From Rhodopirellula sp. (GTDB taxonomy: Bacteria; Planctomycetota; Planctomycetia; Pirellulales; Pirellulaceae), in NCBI GenBank assembly GCA_002698965.1, contig PAAT01000048.1:1-48346 (forward strand): DNA of 48,346 nucleotides, in the 5' to 3' direction. Shown here one piece after another: positions 1 to 8,528 of this stretch (position 1 is the first letter of the stretch; every line of letters starts with the position of its first letter). The notes under the pieces were generated by a model, which worked only from the letters and a program-made list of their open reading frames with translations, was not told where the DNA came from and ran no database searches. A program made the translations under genes and the position numbers.

Positions 1-129
1 ATGTTCGCCAATCAAGAGAGTGTCGTGAGAAGACATTGCGTCGTCTTATTTGCCTCTTTGAGGTAATTGATTCCAATGTAGTCACGATGCCTCCCTGCAC
101 CTTTTGTGTTTAATCGTCGTTCTTTAGGG

Positions 130-146
130 TGGGCGGAAAACCCACG
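130..146. repeat. 17-bp hairpin repeat, copy 1
   Basis: GTGGGCGGAAAACCCAC: a perfect 5-bp stem (GTGGG/CCCAC) around a 7-base purine-rich loop. It is one of three near-identical copies (consensus GTGGGCRGAWAACCCAC) within 200 bp. The function is unknown; it could be an RNA hairpin or a dyad protein-binding site. Confidence 0.75.
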
Positions 147-170
147 GAAAAGCGAATGATTAAATAAAAG

Positions 171-187
171 TGGGCAGATAACCCACA
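171..187. repeat. 17-bp hairpin repeat, copy 2
   Basis: GTGGGCAGATAACCCAC, with the same GTGGG/CCCAC stem as copy 1. The loop differs at two positions. It starts 41 bp after copy 1 starts. Confidence 0.75.
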
Positions 188-311
188 AATTGAGTTTATT
201 GATCTCAGGGAAGAATGCAAGTGTTTTCAGATTAAAAATCAATAAACCCGCTCGTTTTTTGGGGAGGGTAATATTGGGTTGCGATTTCAGAGGGCTCGCA
301 AAAAGAGAGGC

Positions 312-328
312 GTGGGCAGAAAACCCAC
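312..328. repeat. 17-bp hairpin repeat, copy 3
   Basis: GTGGGCAGAAAACCCAC, with an identical stem and one or two loop changes from the other copies. It starts 141 bp after copy 2 starts. Variation confined to the loop suggests that the stem, or the dyad, is what is kept. Confidence 0.75.
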
Positions 329-468
329 TCCAGAGGGAAATAGTGCATTAGGAGTGCTTTAGTCAAGTTAGTTTTGACTGCTGAGCACTCGCCAGTCACC
401 TGGAATTGAATTTCGACTCAGGCTAATAAAGAAGTGGTTTCCAAAGGCAGGGATCGAATTCTTGCCTC

Positions 469-1875
469 TTAATCGGGAATGACTTTTTTGCGACGTAGAA
501 TGTGGTGGTAATGCTGGGCGAAGCGGTGGCTTTCATCGCGAATGTATTGCAGAAGTCTCAACGCATACGAGTTGCGAGTGAGCTTTAGTGGTTGGTCCTC
601 ATCAGGTCGATGGATCAATTCTTCCTTCTTAGCAATGGAAAGTAGTACTGGCGGCGTCACATTGATATCTCGAAAGGCTGCGACGGCGGCACTCAACTGC
701 CCTTTACCACCATCAATCAAGAGGATGTCCGGGAACAATTCGTTTTCATCGGATAATCTCTTGAATCGTCGGCTCACCACTTCATAGATGCTACGGAAGT
801 CATCTATTCCGTCGACATCATTAATCCGAAACCTTCGATAGCCCGGTTTGAATGGTAAGCCATCGATGAACTGCACAAGACTGGCAACCGTTTCGGAGCC
901 TCCAAGGTGAGCTATATCCACCCCCTCGATTGTTCGTGGCTCGATATCAAGTCCGAGTACTTTCTTGAGGCCGGCGATCCCCTTACGAGGGTCCGTATAG
1001 AAGACTTCCGGCTGTTCATGAGTTTCGAGATTTCCGCGGCGATCGAGTGACTCAAGCATCTTTATTTCATCGCGTAGCTTTGCCGCTAATTCAAAGTGGA
1101 GTTCTTGAGAAGCTGTTTGCATCTCTTTCTTCATGCCTTGTAAAAGTCTCGTTTTTTTACCATCGAGAACCATTTGTAGCCGACGAATATCTTTGGCATA
1201 GTCTGCTTTACTGATTTGTAGATTGCAGGGAGCAGAACACTGGTCAATTGCAGCCAGTAAGCACGGACGATACCATTTCCATTTCTCGTCGTTGGCATCG
1301 ATATCGAGCGAACAGTTACGGAACTTGAAAATACGTTGCAAAACACTTAAAGCTCCGTTGAGCGATCCGGCACTGGTGAAAGGACCGTAGAGCCGGACAT
1401 TTTTGTCCGGAGGTTCCCGCGTCACCTCAACACGTGGATAGTCTTCGCGATTGGTGATCATGATATAGGGGAACGATTTGTCGTCGCGTTGTTCTTTATT
1501 ATAGGGCGGCTGAATATCCTTGATGAGTCGGGCTTCGGTTAGCAGAGCATCGACTTCGCTAGCACATTCCATGAAGTCGATGTCATGGATTTCATGTAGC
1601 CATTTTGAAATCCGTGTGTCATCGATCGAGCGATTTGTGAAATAGCTTCCGGCCCGGCTTCTGAGGTTCTTGGCTTTGCCAATATAGATGACACGTCCGA
1701 CATCATCTTTCATTAGATAGACACCGGAAGTTTTTGGGAAATGGCGTACCTTAATTCCTGCACGTCGCCAACCGGCGTATGCTTCATCGTTCAGGACACC
1801 TTCGTACTGACGTTGGTCTTCCTGATGGTCTGTCGAAGTATCCTGAGGGTCGTGCTGTTGGGTGTCATCACTCAT
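469..1875 (-). CDS. uvrC: UvrC-type excinuclease subunit lacking the C-terminal HhH domain
   Basis: Nucleotide excision repair nuclease that, with UvrA and UvrB, cuts on both sides of a DNA lesion. The 468 residues show the GIY-YIG nuclease (GVY at 51-53, YIG at 64-66), four cysteines spaced as in the UvrC iron-sulfur cluster (C188, C205, C213, C217), a UVR/UvrB-binding helix (about 247-278), and the RNase H-like 5' nuclease with D320, D388 and H450. Typical UvrC is about 600 residues and ends in a double helix-hairpin-helix; here the protein stops about 18 residues after H450. ATG start; only 14 bp separate it from the DUF1844 gene upstream, so the two are probably co-transcribed. The family is certain; whether the short form is lineage-normal is not. 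Confidence 0.93.
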   Translation of the reverse strand: MSDDTQQHDPQDTSTDHQEDQRQYEGVLNDEAYAGWRRAGIKVRHFPKTSGVYLMKDDVGRVIYIGKAKNLRSRAGSYFTNRSIDDTRISKWLHEIHDIDFMECASEVDALLTEARLIKDIQPPYNKEQRDDKSFPYIMITNREDYPRVEVTREPPDKNVRLYGPFTSAGSLNGALSVLQRIFKFRNCSLDIDANDEKWKWYRPCLLAAIDQCSAPCNLQISKADYAKDIRRLQMVLDGKKTRLLQGMKKEMQTASQELHFELAAKLRDEIKMLESLDRRGNLETHEQPEVFYTDPRKGIAGLKKVLGLDIEPRTIEGVDIAHLGGSETVASLVQFIDGLPFKPGYRRFRINDVDGIDDFRSIYEVVSRRFKRLSDENELFPDILLIDGGKGQLSAAVAAFRDINVTPPVLLSIAKKEELIHRPDEDQPLKLTRNSYALRLLQYIRDESHRFAQHYHHILRRKKVIPD

Positions 1876-1889
1876 GATCTGTTGCGGTG

Positions 1890-2312
1890 TTATTTATTGA
1901 CCTCCACAAACATCATTCGCAGGTTATGCAAGACACCATTGAGTGCTTCCTCTTCACCTTGATTGAGATTGCCCTTGGTTCGTTCTTGGATAATGCCCAA
2001 CATATCGATATGAAACTTTGCAGCGGACTTGTTTTTGATCACCTGACCGGTTGCAGGGTCTGGGATCATACCCATAGCGAGCATTGCCTGGGTATGGTGC
2101 TGCATAAGTAGCATGTCGAAGCTGGCTTCCGGGAACTCGACGCTTTCCAGTTCATCAACTTGCTCTTCACTAAGCAGTTCGTCGCTGGTTTCAGATGAAG
2201 CTTGCTCTTCTGAAGTGTCTTCCGCTTCAATTGTTTCGGTATTCTCTCCCGTGGCTTCTTCGATTTGTGTTTCTTCTTCGATTGGTTCAGGTGCTTCTGG
2301 TGTTTCAGACAT
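1890..2312 (-). CDS. DUF1844 family protein
   Basis: Small protein of unknown function, 140 residues. The first ~70 residues are extremely acidic (Glu/Thr/Ser) and probably disordered. The rest matches the DUF1844 pattern: an amphipathic start rich in Met/His, a 'MIPDPATGQ' turn, an 'HIDML' segment, 'KGNL' and a closing 'LHNLRMMF' helix. The ATG has a good ribosome site (AGGAG about nine bases upstream). It lies between pyrG and uvrC on the same strand. The domain family is known mainly as a conserved unknown, so no reaction is assigned. Confidence 0.8.
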   Translation of the reverse strand: MSETPEAPEPIEEETQIEEATGENTETIEAEDTSEEQASSETSDELLSEEQVDELESVEFPEASFDMLLMQHHTQAMLAMGMIPDPATGQVIKNKSAAKFHIDMLGIIQERTKGNLNQGEEEALNGVLHNLRMMFVEVNK

Positions 2313-2449
2313 ACGTTGGTTTCTCCTGTTTTGTTTACTGAATTCCTAATATATACCAATAGCGCAGAAACGCACGAGGTGCGGAAAGGAATCGTGAGAA
2401 CAATTGCTCTAAGAGTATGTGGTGAAGGCTTGGAAGTGTGTCCCCGAGA

Positions 2450-4117
2450 CTATTCGGCAGCATCGAGAAATTCGATTTCCTCTTCCGTTTCCTGTTCGAC
2501 TGAAACATCACCACGTGACAGGCGACGTTTGACAGCGGCCTCAATAAATCCTGCGAATAGAGGGTGTGATCGTGTCGGCTTCGACTTGAATTCCGGGTGG
2601 AATTGTACGGCTACAAACCAGGGATGCTCAGGAATCTCTACGATTTCCGGTAATAATCCGTCGGGGCTTGTTCCCGAAACAATCATACCGTTTGCTGCAA
2701 ATTGGTTGCGATAAACATGATTGAATTCATAGCGATGACGGTGACGTTCAGCCACTTCGTCCTGTTGATAGCAATTATGAGCTTTACTGTCTGCGGTGAG
2801 CACGCAAGGGTGAGCACCTAATCGCATGGTACCCCCCATGTCAGTAATATTCTTCTGTTCATCCAGAAGACAAATGACCGGATGGGGTGTATTCTTATCA
2901 AATTCGGTTGAGTGTGCGTTCTCTAAACTGACAACGTTTCTACCAAATTCGATACAGGCAGTTTGCATTCCCAGGCAGATTCCAAAGAATGGTATCTCAC
3001 GCTCACGGGCAAATCTAATAGATTGAACTTTTCCTTCAATACCACGTTCACCAAAGCCCCCAGGTACCAGAATTCCATCGTATCCAGAAAGCAAACGTTC
3101 CGGGCCTTCGTGTTCAACTAATTCACTTTGAATTGGCACGATTCTTACTTGAGCCCGATTGTGAATGCCCGCATGGTCCAGAGCTTCGTAAATGGACTTG
3201 TAGGCATCTTTGTGTTCGGCATATTTACCAACGACCGCGATACTAATTTCCTGTTGAGGGTTACGCAAATCATGGAGTAGTGTTTTCCAGTCGTCGAGAT
3301 TGGCTTCAGGGGTACTTAGGTTTAGCCGGGCCGTGATGAGTTCGTCGAGTTGGCGTTCCTTCAGAGCGAGAGGTACTTCGTAAATCGAGAAGTCCATGTC
3401 TTTCTCTTCAATGACAGCTTCCAACGGGACGTTGCAGAACAAGGCAATTTTTTCACAGTCTTCCCGACTGATTTCCTGTTCCGTTCGGCAGATCAGAATA
3501 TCGGGCTGAATACCGATCTCGCGAAGTTGCCCAACGCTGTGTTGAGTTGGTTTCGTTTTTAGTTCACCAGCTGCCTTGAGGTAAGGTACTAAAGTGAGGT
3601 GGATGTAGAGGCAGTTTTCTTTCCCGACATCTTGAGAGAATTGGCGGATGGCTTCCAGAAATGGCTGGCTTTCGATGTCACCGACGGTTCCACCAATTTC
3701 TGTGATTACAACATCGGTGTCATCATCGACAAGGCGTTTTACAACGTGTTTGATCTCGTTAGTGATATGTGGAATGACTTGGACAGTTTTCCCTAAAAAC
3801 TCTCCATGACGCTCTTTCTCGATTACCGACAAATAGATCTGTCCGGTAGTGTAGTTTGAGTCACGTGTTAGCGGGCTATTGGTGAATCGTTCGTAGTGGC
3901 CAAGGTCGAGGTCAGTTTCACTTCCGTCGTCGAGTACATAGACTTCACCATGCTGGTAGGGGCTCATGGTGCCGGGATCCACATTAATATATGGATCTAG
4001 CTTCTGCATTTTGACGCTGAGTCCGCGTTGCTCAAGGAGCAGTCCAATCGAAGCACTTGTCAGGCCTTTTCCCAAAGAACTAACAACACCACCGGTAACA
4101 AATATATGCTTGGTCAT
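2450..4117 (-). CDS. pyrG: CTP synthase (glutamine hydrolysing)
   Basis: Makes CTP from UTP, ATP and glutamine, the last step of de novo pyrimidine nucleotide synthesis, in the cytoplasm. It is full length at 555 residues. The N-terminal synthetase starts '[18 protein letters not shown]' with the ATP-binding loop at about 14-20. The C-terminal class I glutamine amidotransferase has its triad visible: C381 in GICLGMQ, H507 and E509 in QFHPEF. A short acidic tail follows the amidotransferase. ATG start. It lies 200 bp downstream of kdsB, whose enzyme consumes CTP, and upstream of the DUF1844 gene and uvrC. Confidence 0.98.
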   Translation of the reverse strand: MTKHIFVTGGVVSSLGKGLTSASIGLLLEQRGLSVKMQKLDPYINVDPGTMSPYQHGEVYVLDDGSETDLDLGHYERFTNSPLTRDSNYTTGQIYLSVIEKERHGEFLGKTVQVIPHITNEIKHVVKRLVDDDTDVVITEIGGTVGDIESQPFLEAIRQFSQDVGKENCLYIHLTLVPYLKAAGELKTKPTQHSVGQLREIGIQPDILICRTEQEISREDCEKIALFCNVPLEAVIEEKDMDFSIYEVPLALKERQLDELITARLNLSTPEANLDDWKTLLHDLRNPQQEISIAVVGKYAEHKDAYKSIYEALDHAGIHNRAQVRIVPIQSELVEHEGPERLLSGYDGILVPGGFGERGIEGKVQSIRFAREREIPFFGICLGMQTACIEFGRNVVSLENAHSTEFDKNTPHPVICLLDEQKNITDMGGTMRLGAHPCVLTADSKAHNCYQQDEVAERHRHRYEFNHVYRNQFAANGMIVSGTSPDGLLPEIVEIPEHPWFVAVQFHPEFKSKPTRSHPLFAGFIEAAVKRRLSRGDVSVEQETEEEIEFLDAAE

Positions 4118-4189
4118 TGGTTATCTCTGATGTGATTCCATTCAGGCTTTTTAACGACCACCACTTCAATACATAAAAGCGGTGATCAA

Positions 4190-4213
4190 GGTAGAAGCAT
4201 CCATCGTTCTACC
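4190..4213. other. Hairpin between kdsB and pyrG
   Basis: A perfect 7-bp inverted repeat GGTAGAA/TTCTACC with a 10-base loop sits in the 200-bp gap between kdsB and pyrG. On the plus strand a T-run follows a few bases later (4221-4226); on the minus strand, the direction of both genes, no T-run follows. It may be a weak terminator or leader structure; the role is uncertain. Confidence 0.35.
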
Positions 4214-4318
4214 GTCAAAATTTTTTAATGTTGGGGCGTAAGCCAAGGAATTTGCCATGTTTTAGGCCAATTGCCCAGTACGGCGAATTCCAAGGAACTC
4301 TTCCACAACTCGACAATT

Positions 4319-5068
4319 CTAACGATTTCTTTCCAATCTGACAAACGCCTCATAGTCTTCTGGAGTGTCAATTCCAATAGAAGGTTGATCGATCACTCCG
4401 ACAAGAATCGTATACCCATGAAAAAGCACGCGTAGTTGTTCAAGACTCTCCAGTTTTTCCACGGCAGATTGGGGTAAGTTCGTGAGTGACAGTAGGAATT
4501 CACGTCGGTAAGCATAGAGTCCAATATGTTGGTGGAAATGAGCCGGTTCTGCTTCTAATAGGCTTGCATCCCAGTTCCTGGGATGAGGGATAACACTTCG
4601 GCTAAAGTACATGGCACGCTGCTGATGATCAAAGATGACTTTAACGCAGGCCGGGTCTTCCAGTTGAGACTTATTTCGGATGGGGGTTGCCAAGGTAGCC
4701 ATAACAGCCTCGGGATTATTCTCTAATAGTTCGACTACCTTATCGATAGCTTCGGCAGAGATGTCTGGTTCGTCACCTTGAACATTGACGATGATATCCG
4801 CGTCGTCCAGATTTTGAGCAACTTCTGCAACTCGATCGGTACCACTTGGCGCGGCTGGGTCTGTCATCGCGACGGAACCACCAAAGCGTTTGACCGTTTC
4901 CGCGATTCGCTCATGGTCTGTAGCCACAATGATGCCTGATGGCCGAGTGGCCTTTTGAGCTGACTCGTATGTGTGTTGGATTAACGGTTTTCCTGTTTCT
5001 GCAAGGAGTAGTTTCTCAGGTAACCGCGTTGAATGAAGACGGGCTGGTATGACAATGAAACTAGTCAT
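4319..5068 (-). CDS. kdsB: 3-deoxy-manno-octulosonate cytidylyltransferase (CMP-Kdo synthetase)
   Basis: Activates Kdo with CTP to CMP-Kdo, the donor for the inner core of lipopolysaccharide. The 249 residues begin with the nucleotide-binding signature 'VIPARLHSTRLPEK' and carry the metal/sugar motif 'VNVQGDEPDI', both diagnostic. An in-frame GTG lies directly before the ATG; I choose the ATG at 5068 because AAGGA lies about nine bases upstream. Its presence implies a Gram-negative-type outer membrane with Kdo. The CTP it needs is made by pyrG immediately downstream. Confidence 0.95.
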   Translation of the reverse strand: MTSFIVIPARLHSTRLPEKLLLAETGKPLIQHTYESAQKATRPSGIIVATDHERIAETVKRFGGSVAMTDPAAPSGTDRVAEVAQNLDDADIIVNVQGDEPDISAEAIDKVVELLENNPEAVMATLATPIRNKSQLEDPACVKVIFDHQQRAMYFSRSVIPHPRNWDASLLEAEPAHFHQHIGLYAYRREFLLSLTNLPQSAVEKLESLEQLRVLFHGYTILVGVIDQPSIGIDTPEDYEAFVRLERNR

Positions 5069-5103
5069 CACATTTCATCCTTGAATGCTGTCCGAGTTAG
5101 TCG

Positions 5104-6828
5104 TTAAAAGCCGAAGACGAGTTGCCCAATAATATAAGTCAACAGTGGAAGTAACAAAATAGAAACCAGGTTCAATACTAAGCCGGCTCGAGCCATTTGA
5201 CGAATCGTTGTCTGCCCGGCTGCAAACACGATCGCGTTAGGTGGCGTTGCCACCGGAAGCATGAATGCACAACTGGCAGCCAGAGTTGCCGGAATAAGTA
5301 GGATTTTCGGATCGATTTCAAGGTTGCCAGCGAGAGTTACAAGTAGTGGCAGGATTAATGCCGCCGTCGCAGTATTACTTGTGACTTCCGTCATGAAGAT
5401 CATGGCTGTTGTAACAACGAACATGATGATCAGAATGGCTGTTGCCCCGGAAGGGGTCACGGCATTGCAAATGATCGCTCCAAGCCCTGTGGATTTCACG
5501 GCTCCGGCCAATGCCAAACCTCCGCCAAATAGAAGCAACACTCCCCAGGGAAGTCGATTTGCAGTTTTCCAATCCATCAGTGCTTGACCAGGATACCCCC
5601 AGGCAGGGATGACAAATAACAGCAACGAAGCCGTCATTGCAATGATAGTGTCATCAAGGTAAATAACATTCGGATAGAGTTCCTGAAGCCATGCCCACCG
5701 GGTGAAAAAACTTCGAGTAATCCAAAGCATCGCTGTAATTGCGAAGACAATGGCGATTGTTTTCTCGGGTTTGCTCATAGGCCCAAGCTTCTTTAACTCA
5801 TCCTGAATAAGTTGCCGACCGCCCTCCAGTTTTGGCAAGCCGATTTTGAAGATAAACTTTGTCATTAACAGCCAGATGATCACTAGAAAGATTAACGCTG
5901 ATGGCAGGCCAAACGCCATCCATTGCCCAAAGCTGATTTCGATTCCGTTTTGCTCTAAAATATCGCGCAGCAAAAGGTTGGTTGGCGTCCCCAGGAAAGT
6001 CCCGAGTCCTCCGACAGAGGCTGAGTACGCGATGCATAGCAGCAGACAAGCGGAAAAATTGTTGAGTCGTGAAGTATTGATCTGAGGATTCTTTTCTCTC
6101 ATGAGTGTGATCAGGCTCAACGCGATGGGAAGCATGACGACGGTTGTAGCCGTATTGCTGATCCACATGCTCAGTATTGCGGTGGTCGCCATGAAGCCTG
6201 CTATAAGTCGCGTTGGCTCTGTACCTAATGCAAGAATAGTCATCAACGCAATTCGCTTATGTAGGTTCCATCGTTCGATCGCCATTCCTAACAGAAACCC
6301 TCCCATCATCAGGAAAACAAATTTGCTGGCATAGCTGCGCGAGGTGACTTCAAACAGGCTCGCTGGTTTTTTCGCTCGAATGTACTGTAACGGAACCGGA
6401 AGCTGTCCGTTCTCAGATTTGATGACTCCAAGATTATCAGAAATCTGGATGAAAGTTCCGCTCCCTTCTCGCGGACTATCTGATTCCAACGGCGCCTGAT
6501 GCCGCTCTCCGAAACGAGGGTTATCCAGATTCCAAACCACAGCTTGGCCTATTTGTGGAGCGGTCGCCATTTTTTCTCCAACCCCAAGGATTGGGAACAA
6601 AGCGAGTGGGAGCATGGCAGTCGCTGCCAAAGGAATCGCTTCGGTAATCCACCAGACTGCCATTAAGACAACCGTGCAGGCTGTGGCCAAAGCAGGACCT
6701 GGCATATCGGATTGGGTCTTAAGAATGACTGCTAAAAAGCAGGCTAACGCAGGTCCAATCCATCGGCCTCTGAGGCTGATTTGGGAGACTTCTCTTGAGT
6801 TCTCAGCGGAGTTTTTCAGTTCATTCAT
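5104..6828 (-). CDS. SLC13/DASS-family sodium:anion symporter
   Basis: Inner-membrane carrier of the divalent anion:Na+ symporter family (dicarboxylates, sulfate or related anions); the substrate cannot be told from sequence. The 574 residues contain many hydrophobic segments and the two family signatures 'SNTAT': one at about 224-228 and one in the second half ('TSNTATAAL'), each followed by a re-entrant Thr/Pro-Asn motif (GTPTN and ATPPN). Residues ~90-165 form an unusually long hydrophilic insertion between early membrane helices. ATG start; the ribosome site is weak. It lies 35 bp upstream of kdsB. Confidence 0.9.
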   Translation of the reverse strand: MNELKNSAENSREVSQISLRGRWIGPALACFLAVILKTQSDMPGPALATACTVVLMAVWWITEAIPLAATAMLPLALFPILGVGEKMATAPQIGQAVVWNLDNPRFGERHQAPLESDSPREGSGTFIQISDNLGVIKSENGQLPVPLQYIRAKKPASLFEVTSRSYASKFVFLMMGGFLLGMAIERWNLHKRIALMTILALGTEPTRLIAGFMATTAILSMWISNTATTVVMLPIALSLITLMREKNPQINTSRLNNFSACLLLCIAYSASVGGLGTFLGTPTNLLLRDILEQNGIEISFGQWMAFGLPSALIFLVIIWLLMTKFIFKIGLPKLEGGRQLIQDELKKLGPMSKPEKTIAIVFAITAMLWITRSFFTRWAWLQELYPNVIYLDDTIIAMTASLLLFVIPAWGYPGQALMDWKTANRLPWGVLLLFGGGLALAGAVKSTGLGAIICNAVTPSGATAILIIMFVVTTAMIFMTEVTSNTATAALILPLLVTLAGNLEIDPKILLIPATLAASCAFMLPVATPPNAIVFAAGQTTIRQMARAGLVLNLVSILLLPLLTYIIGQLVFGF

Positions 6829-7034
6829 GAAGTGGGAGTTATCGAGAAAGGGAAGGTGATTGCGAGATCTTTAATGCAGAGTCAGTCTTCAATCATCCCC
6901 CGCTAGGAAAACCCGTGCTTTCTATGGTAACATCAATACCGGAAGGTGTGCTTGGCACGCCCTTTAATTTGAATAGTCCTCAGCGTTGTCTTGATAGCGT
7001 GATTCATAGATAGAGTTTTAGAGAGTACAGGAAA

Positions 7035-8264
7035 ATGTCAAAGTCGTTTTTATCAATGTTTGCTCTGCTGGGAATGTTGGTTTCCAGCCTGGCTGAAGCA
7101 GCTGACTGGCCTACATGGAGAGGTTCTTTACGAGATGGTATCTCCAAAGAGACTGGCTTACTTCAATCATGGCCTGCAGGTGGTCCTGAGAAAGCCTGGA
7201 CTTTCAATAATGCTGGATTAGGATACTCCAGCTTTGCGATTGCTGACGGTGTTTTGTACACCTTGGGTACGCGTGATGATGCTGAAATTCTATTTGCTCT
7301 TGATGCAAATACCGGAAAAGAGAAATGGGCCTTGGCTTTAAGTAACATTTTGGAAAACGGATGGGGCAATGGTCCGCGTGCTACTCCAACGGTTGCGGAC
7401 GGCAATGTCTATGTGCTCTCGGGGATCGGTACTCTAGTCTCTGTTTCGGCTGCTGGAAAAGAGAACTGGAAGATTGAGATGGCTGATTTTGGTGGCCAAC
7501 GTCCGAACTGGGGCTACTGTGAAAGCGTAACCGTGGATGGTGACAAAGTGATTTGTACTCCCGGTGGTGCTCAGGGATCGGTTCTCGCTGTCGATCTTAA
7601 AGATGGTAGTAAAATCTGGCAAAGTTCTGAAATTACGGACGGTGCTCAGTATGCAAGTATCGTCACAGTAGAGCTTGGTGGAGTGAAACAGTATATCCAG
7701 ATGACTCATGAACACGTGTTTGGCATCGTGGCTGAAACCGGTAAGTTAGCTTGGAAGAGCCAGTGGGAAGGTCGGGTTGCTTCGATTCCTACTCCAATTG
7801 TTAGCGGCGCAGATGTATACATCACTTCGGGTTACGGAGTTGGCTGTAAGTTAGTAACGGTTAATGGTAATCAAGTAACGGATGTTTATCGAAATACCGT
7901 AATGAAGAATCACCATGGTGGAGTTGTGAAGTTGGGTGACTATCTGTACGGTTATTCTGATGGCCCCGGCTGGATTTGTCAGAACTTCAAAACGGGTGAG
8001 ATGGTTTGGAATAACAAGACTTTTGGCAAAGGTGCCGTAGCTTTCGCTGACGGACGTCTTTACGCTCAGTCAGAAAGTACGGGCGAAGTTGTTTTGCTTG
8101 AGCCATCTCCCGAAGGCTACAAAGAACATGGTAAATTTACCCTGACGCCACAATCCACAATTCGTTCACAGCGAGGTAAGATTTGGACGCATCCTGTGAT
8201 TAGTAACGGGAAGCTTTATATCCGAGATCAGGATTTGATTCATTGCTACAAGATTGCCAAGTAA
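7035..8264 (+). CDS. Exported PQQ-like beta-propeller protein
   Basis: 409-residue secreted or periplasmic protein with a signal peptide (cleavage probable after AEA near residue 22) followed by 'DWPTWRG' and 'RDGIS', an opening common in planctomycete PQQ-repeat proteins. Repeated blade motifs such as 'ALDANTGKEKWAL' and 'AVDLKDGSKIWQ' indicate a BamB/quinoprotein-like beta-propeller. There is no sign of an attached dehydrogenase, so it may be structural or a binding protein rather than an enzyme. GAGAG lies about nine bases before the ATG. It has its own promoter region, divergent from the SLC13 gene. Confidence 0.88.
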   Translation: MSKSFLSMFALLGMLVSSLAEAADWPTWRGSLRDGISKETGLLQSWPAGGPEKAWTFNNAGLGYSSFAIADGVLYTLGTRDDAEILFALDANTGKEKWALALSNILENGWGNGPRATPTVADGNVYVLSGIGTLVSVSAAGKENWKIEMADFGGQRPNWGYCESVTVDGDKVICTPGGAQGSVLAVDLKDGSKIWQSSEITDGAQYASIVTVELGGVKQYIQMTHEHVFGIVAETGKLAWKSQWEGRVASIPTPIVSGADVYITSGYGVGCKLVTVNGNQVTDVYRNTVMKNHHGGVVKLGDYLYGYSDGPGWICQNFKTGEMVWNNKTFGKGAVAFADGRLYAQSESTGEVVLLEPSPEGYKEHGKFTLTPQSTIRSQRGKIWTHPVISNGKLYIRDQDLIHCYKIAK

Positions 8265-8275
8265 CCTATGGCTGG

Positions 8276-8293
8276 CATTTAGTTTGCTAAATG
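8276..8293 (+). other. Small stem-loop between PQQ gene and tRNA
   Basis: A perfect 7-bp inverted repeat CATTTAG/CTAAATG with a TTTG loop starts 12 bp after the PQQ gene stop and ends 7 bp before the tRNA. There is no T-run, so it is more likely a 3'-end or processing hairpin than an intrinsic terminator. Confidence 0.4.
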
Positions 8294-8300
8294 TCATGAT

Positions 8301-8374
8301 GGGCCTGTAGCTCAGTTGGTTAGAGCAGGGGACTCATAATCCCTTTGTCGGCGGTTCGAGTCCGTCCAGGCCTA
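8301..8374 (+). tRNA. tRNA with anticodon CAT (Met elongator or Ile2)
   Basis: A complete cloverleaf can be drawn: acceptor stem 8301-8307/8367-8373, D-stem GCTC/GAGC, anticodon stem 8328-8332/8340-8344 with loop CTCATAA (anticodon CAT 8335-8337), short variable loop, T-stem 8350-8354/8362-8366 with TTCGAGT loop, and discriminator A8374. CCA is not encoded. The first acceptor pair is G:U. It is not the initiator, whose first acceptor pair is normally unpaired and whose anticodon stem differs. Base pairs 4 and 5 are C-G and C-G, which in E. coli are the TilS determinants of tRNA-Ile2, so isoleucine identity is a real possibility. Confidence 0.95.
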
Positions 8375-8413
8375 CTGTTGGGATGTCACTCTTAAAAACA
8401 TCCCCACCGAACT

Positions 8414-8458
8414 AAAACTCCAAAGATTTGCCTGAGGGGCAATCTTTGGAGTTTTTTT
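8414..8458 (+). terminator. Strong intrinsic terminator after the tRNA
   Basis: A 15-bp inverted repeat (8414-8428 with 8441-8455; AAAACTCCAAAGATT and its complement) is followed by an unbroken run of seven T (8452-8458). A smaller GGGATGT/ACATCCC hairpin lies between it and the tRNA at 8380-8404. It ends the tRNA transcript and, because the 5' arm begins with A residues, may also work for the convergent esterase gene. Confidence 0.88.
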
Positions 8459-8528
8459 GTTTTACTATTGAGAGTCCGATCGTTTCAGGAATGTAATGAA
8501 GAGTCCTTTTTGACTCTATTTCAATCGC

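Larger units (their letters stand above)
1..468. other. Gene-poor left edge
   Basis: I find no convincing gene here. A 76-codon minus-strand frame (12-242) crosses the hairpin repeats, has no recognisable motif and is probably chance. The stretch holds three copies of a 17-bp palindromic element (listed separately) and a small AGTCAA/TTGACT inverted repeat at 361-379 downstream of uvrC. Reading on in the uvrC frame past its stop gives no helix-hairpin-helix remnant, so this is not a decayed uvrC tail. Confidence 0.6.

Noticed and set aside
12..242. 76-codon minus-strand frame at the left edge
   Set aside because: It spans two of the hairpin repeats, has no recognisable domain and no convincing ribosome site; judged to be chance.
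130..328. CRISPR or integron-type repeats at the left edge
   Set aside because: The copies are too short (17 bp), unevenly spaced (41 and 141 bp) and palindromic, with no associated cas or integrase gene.
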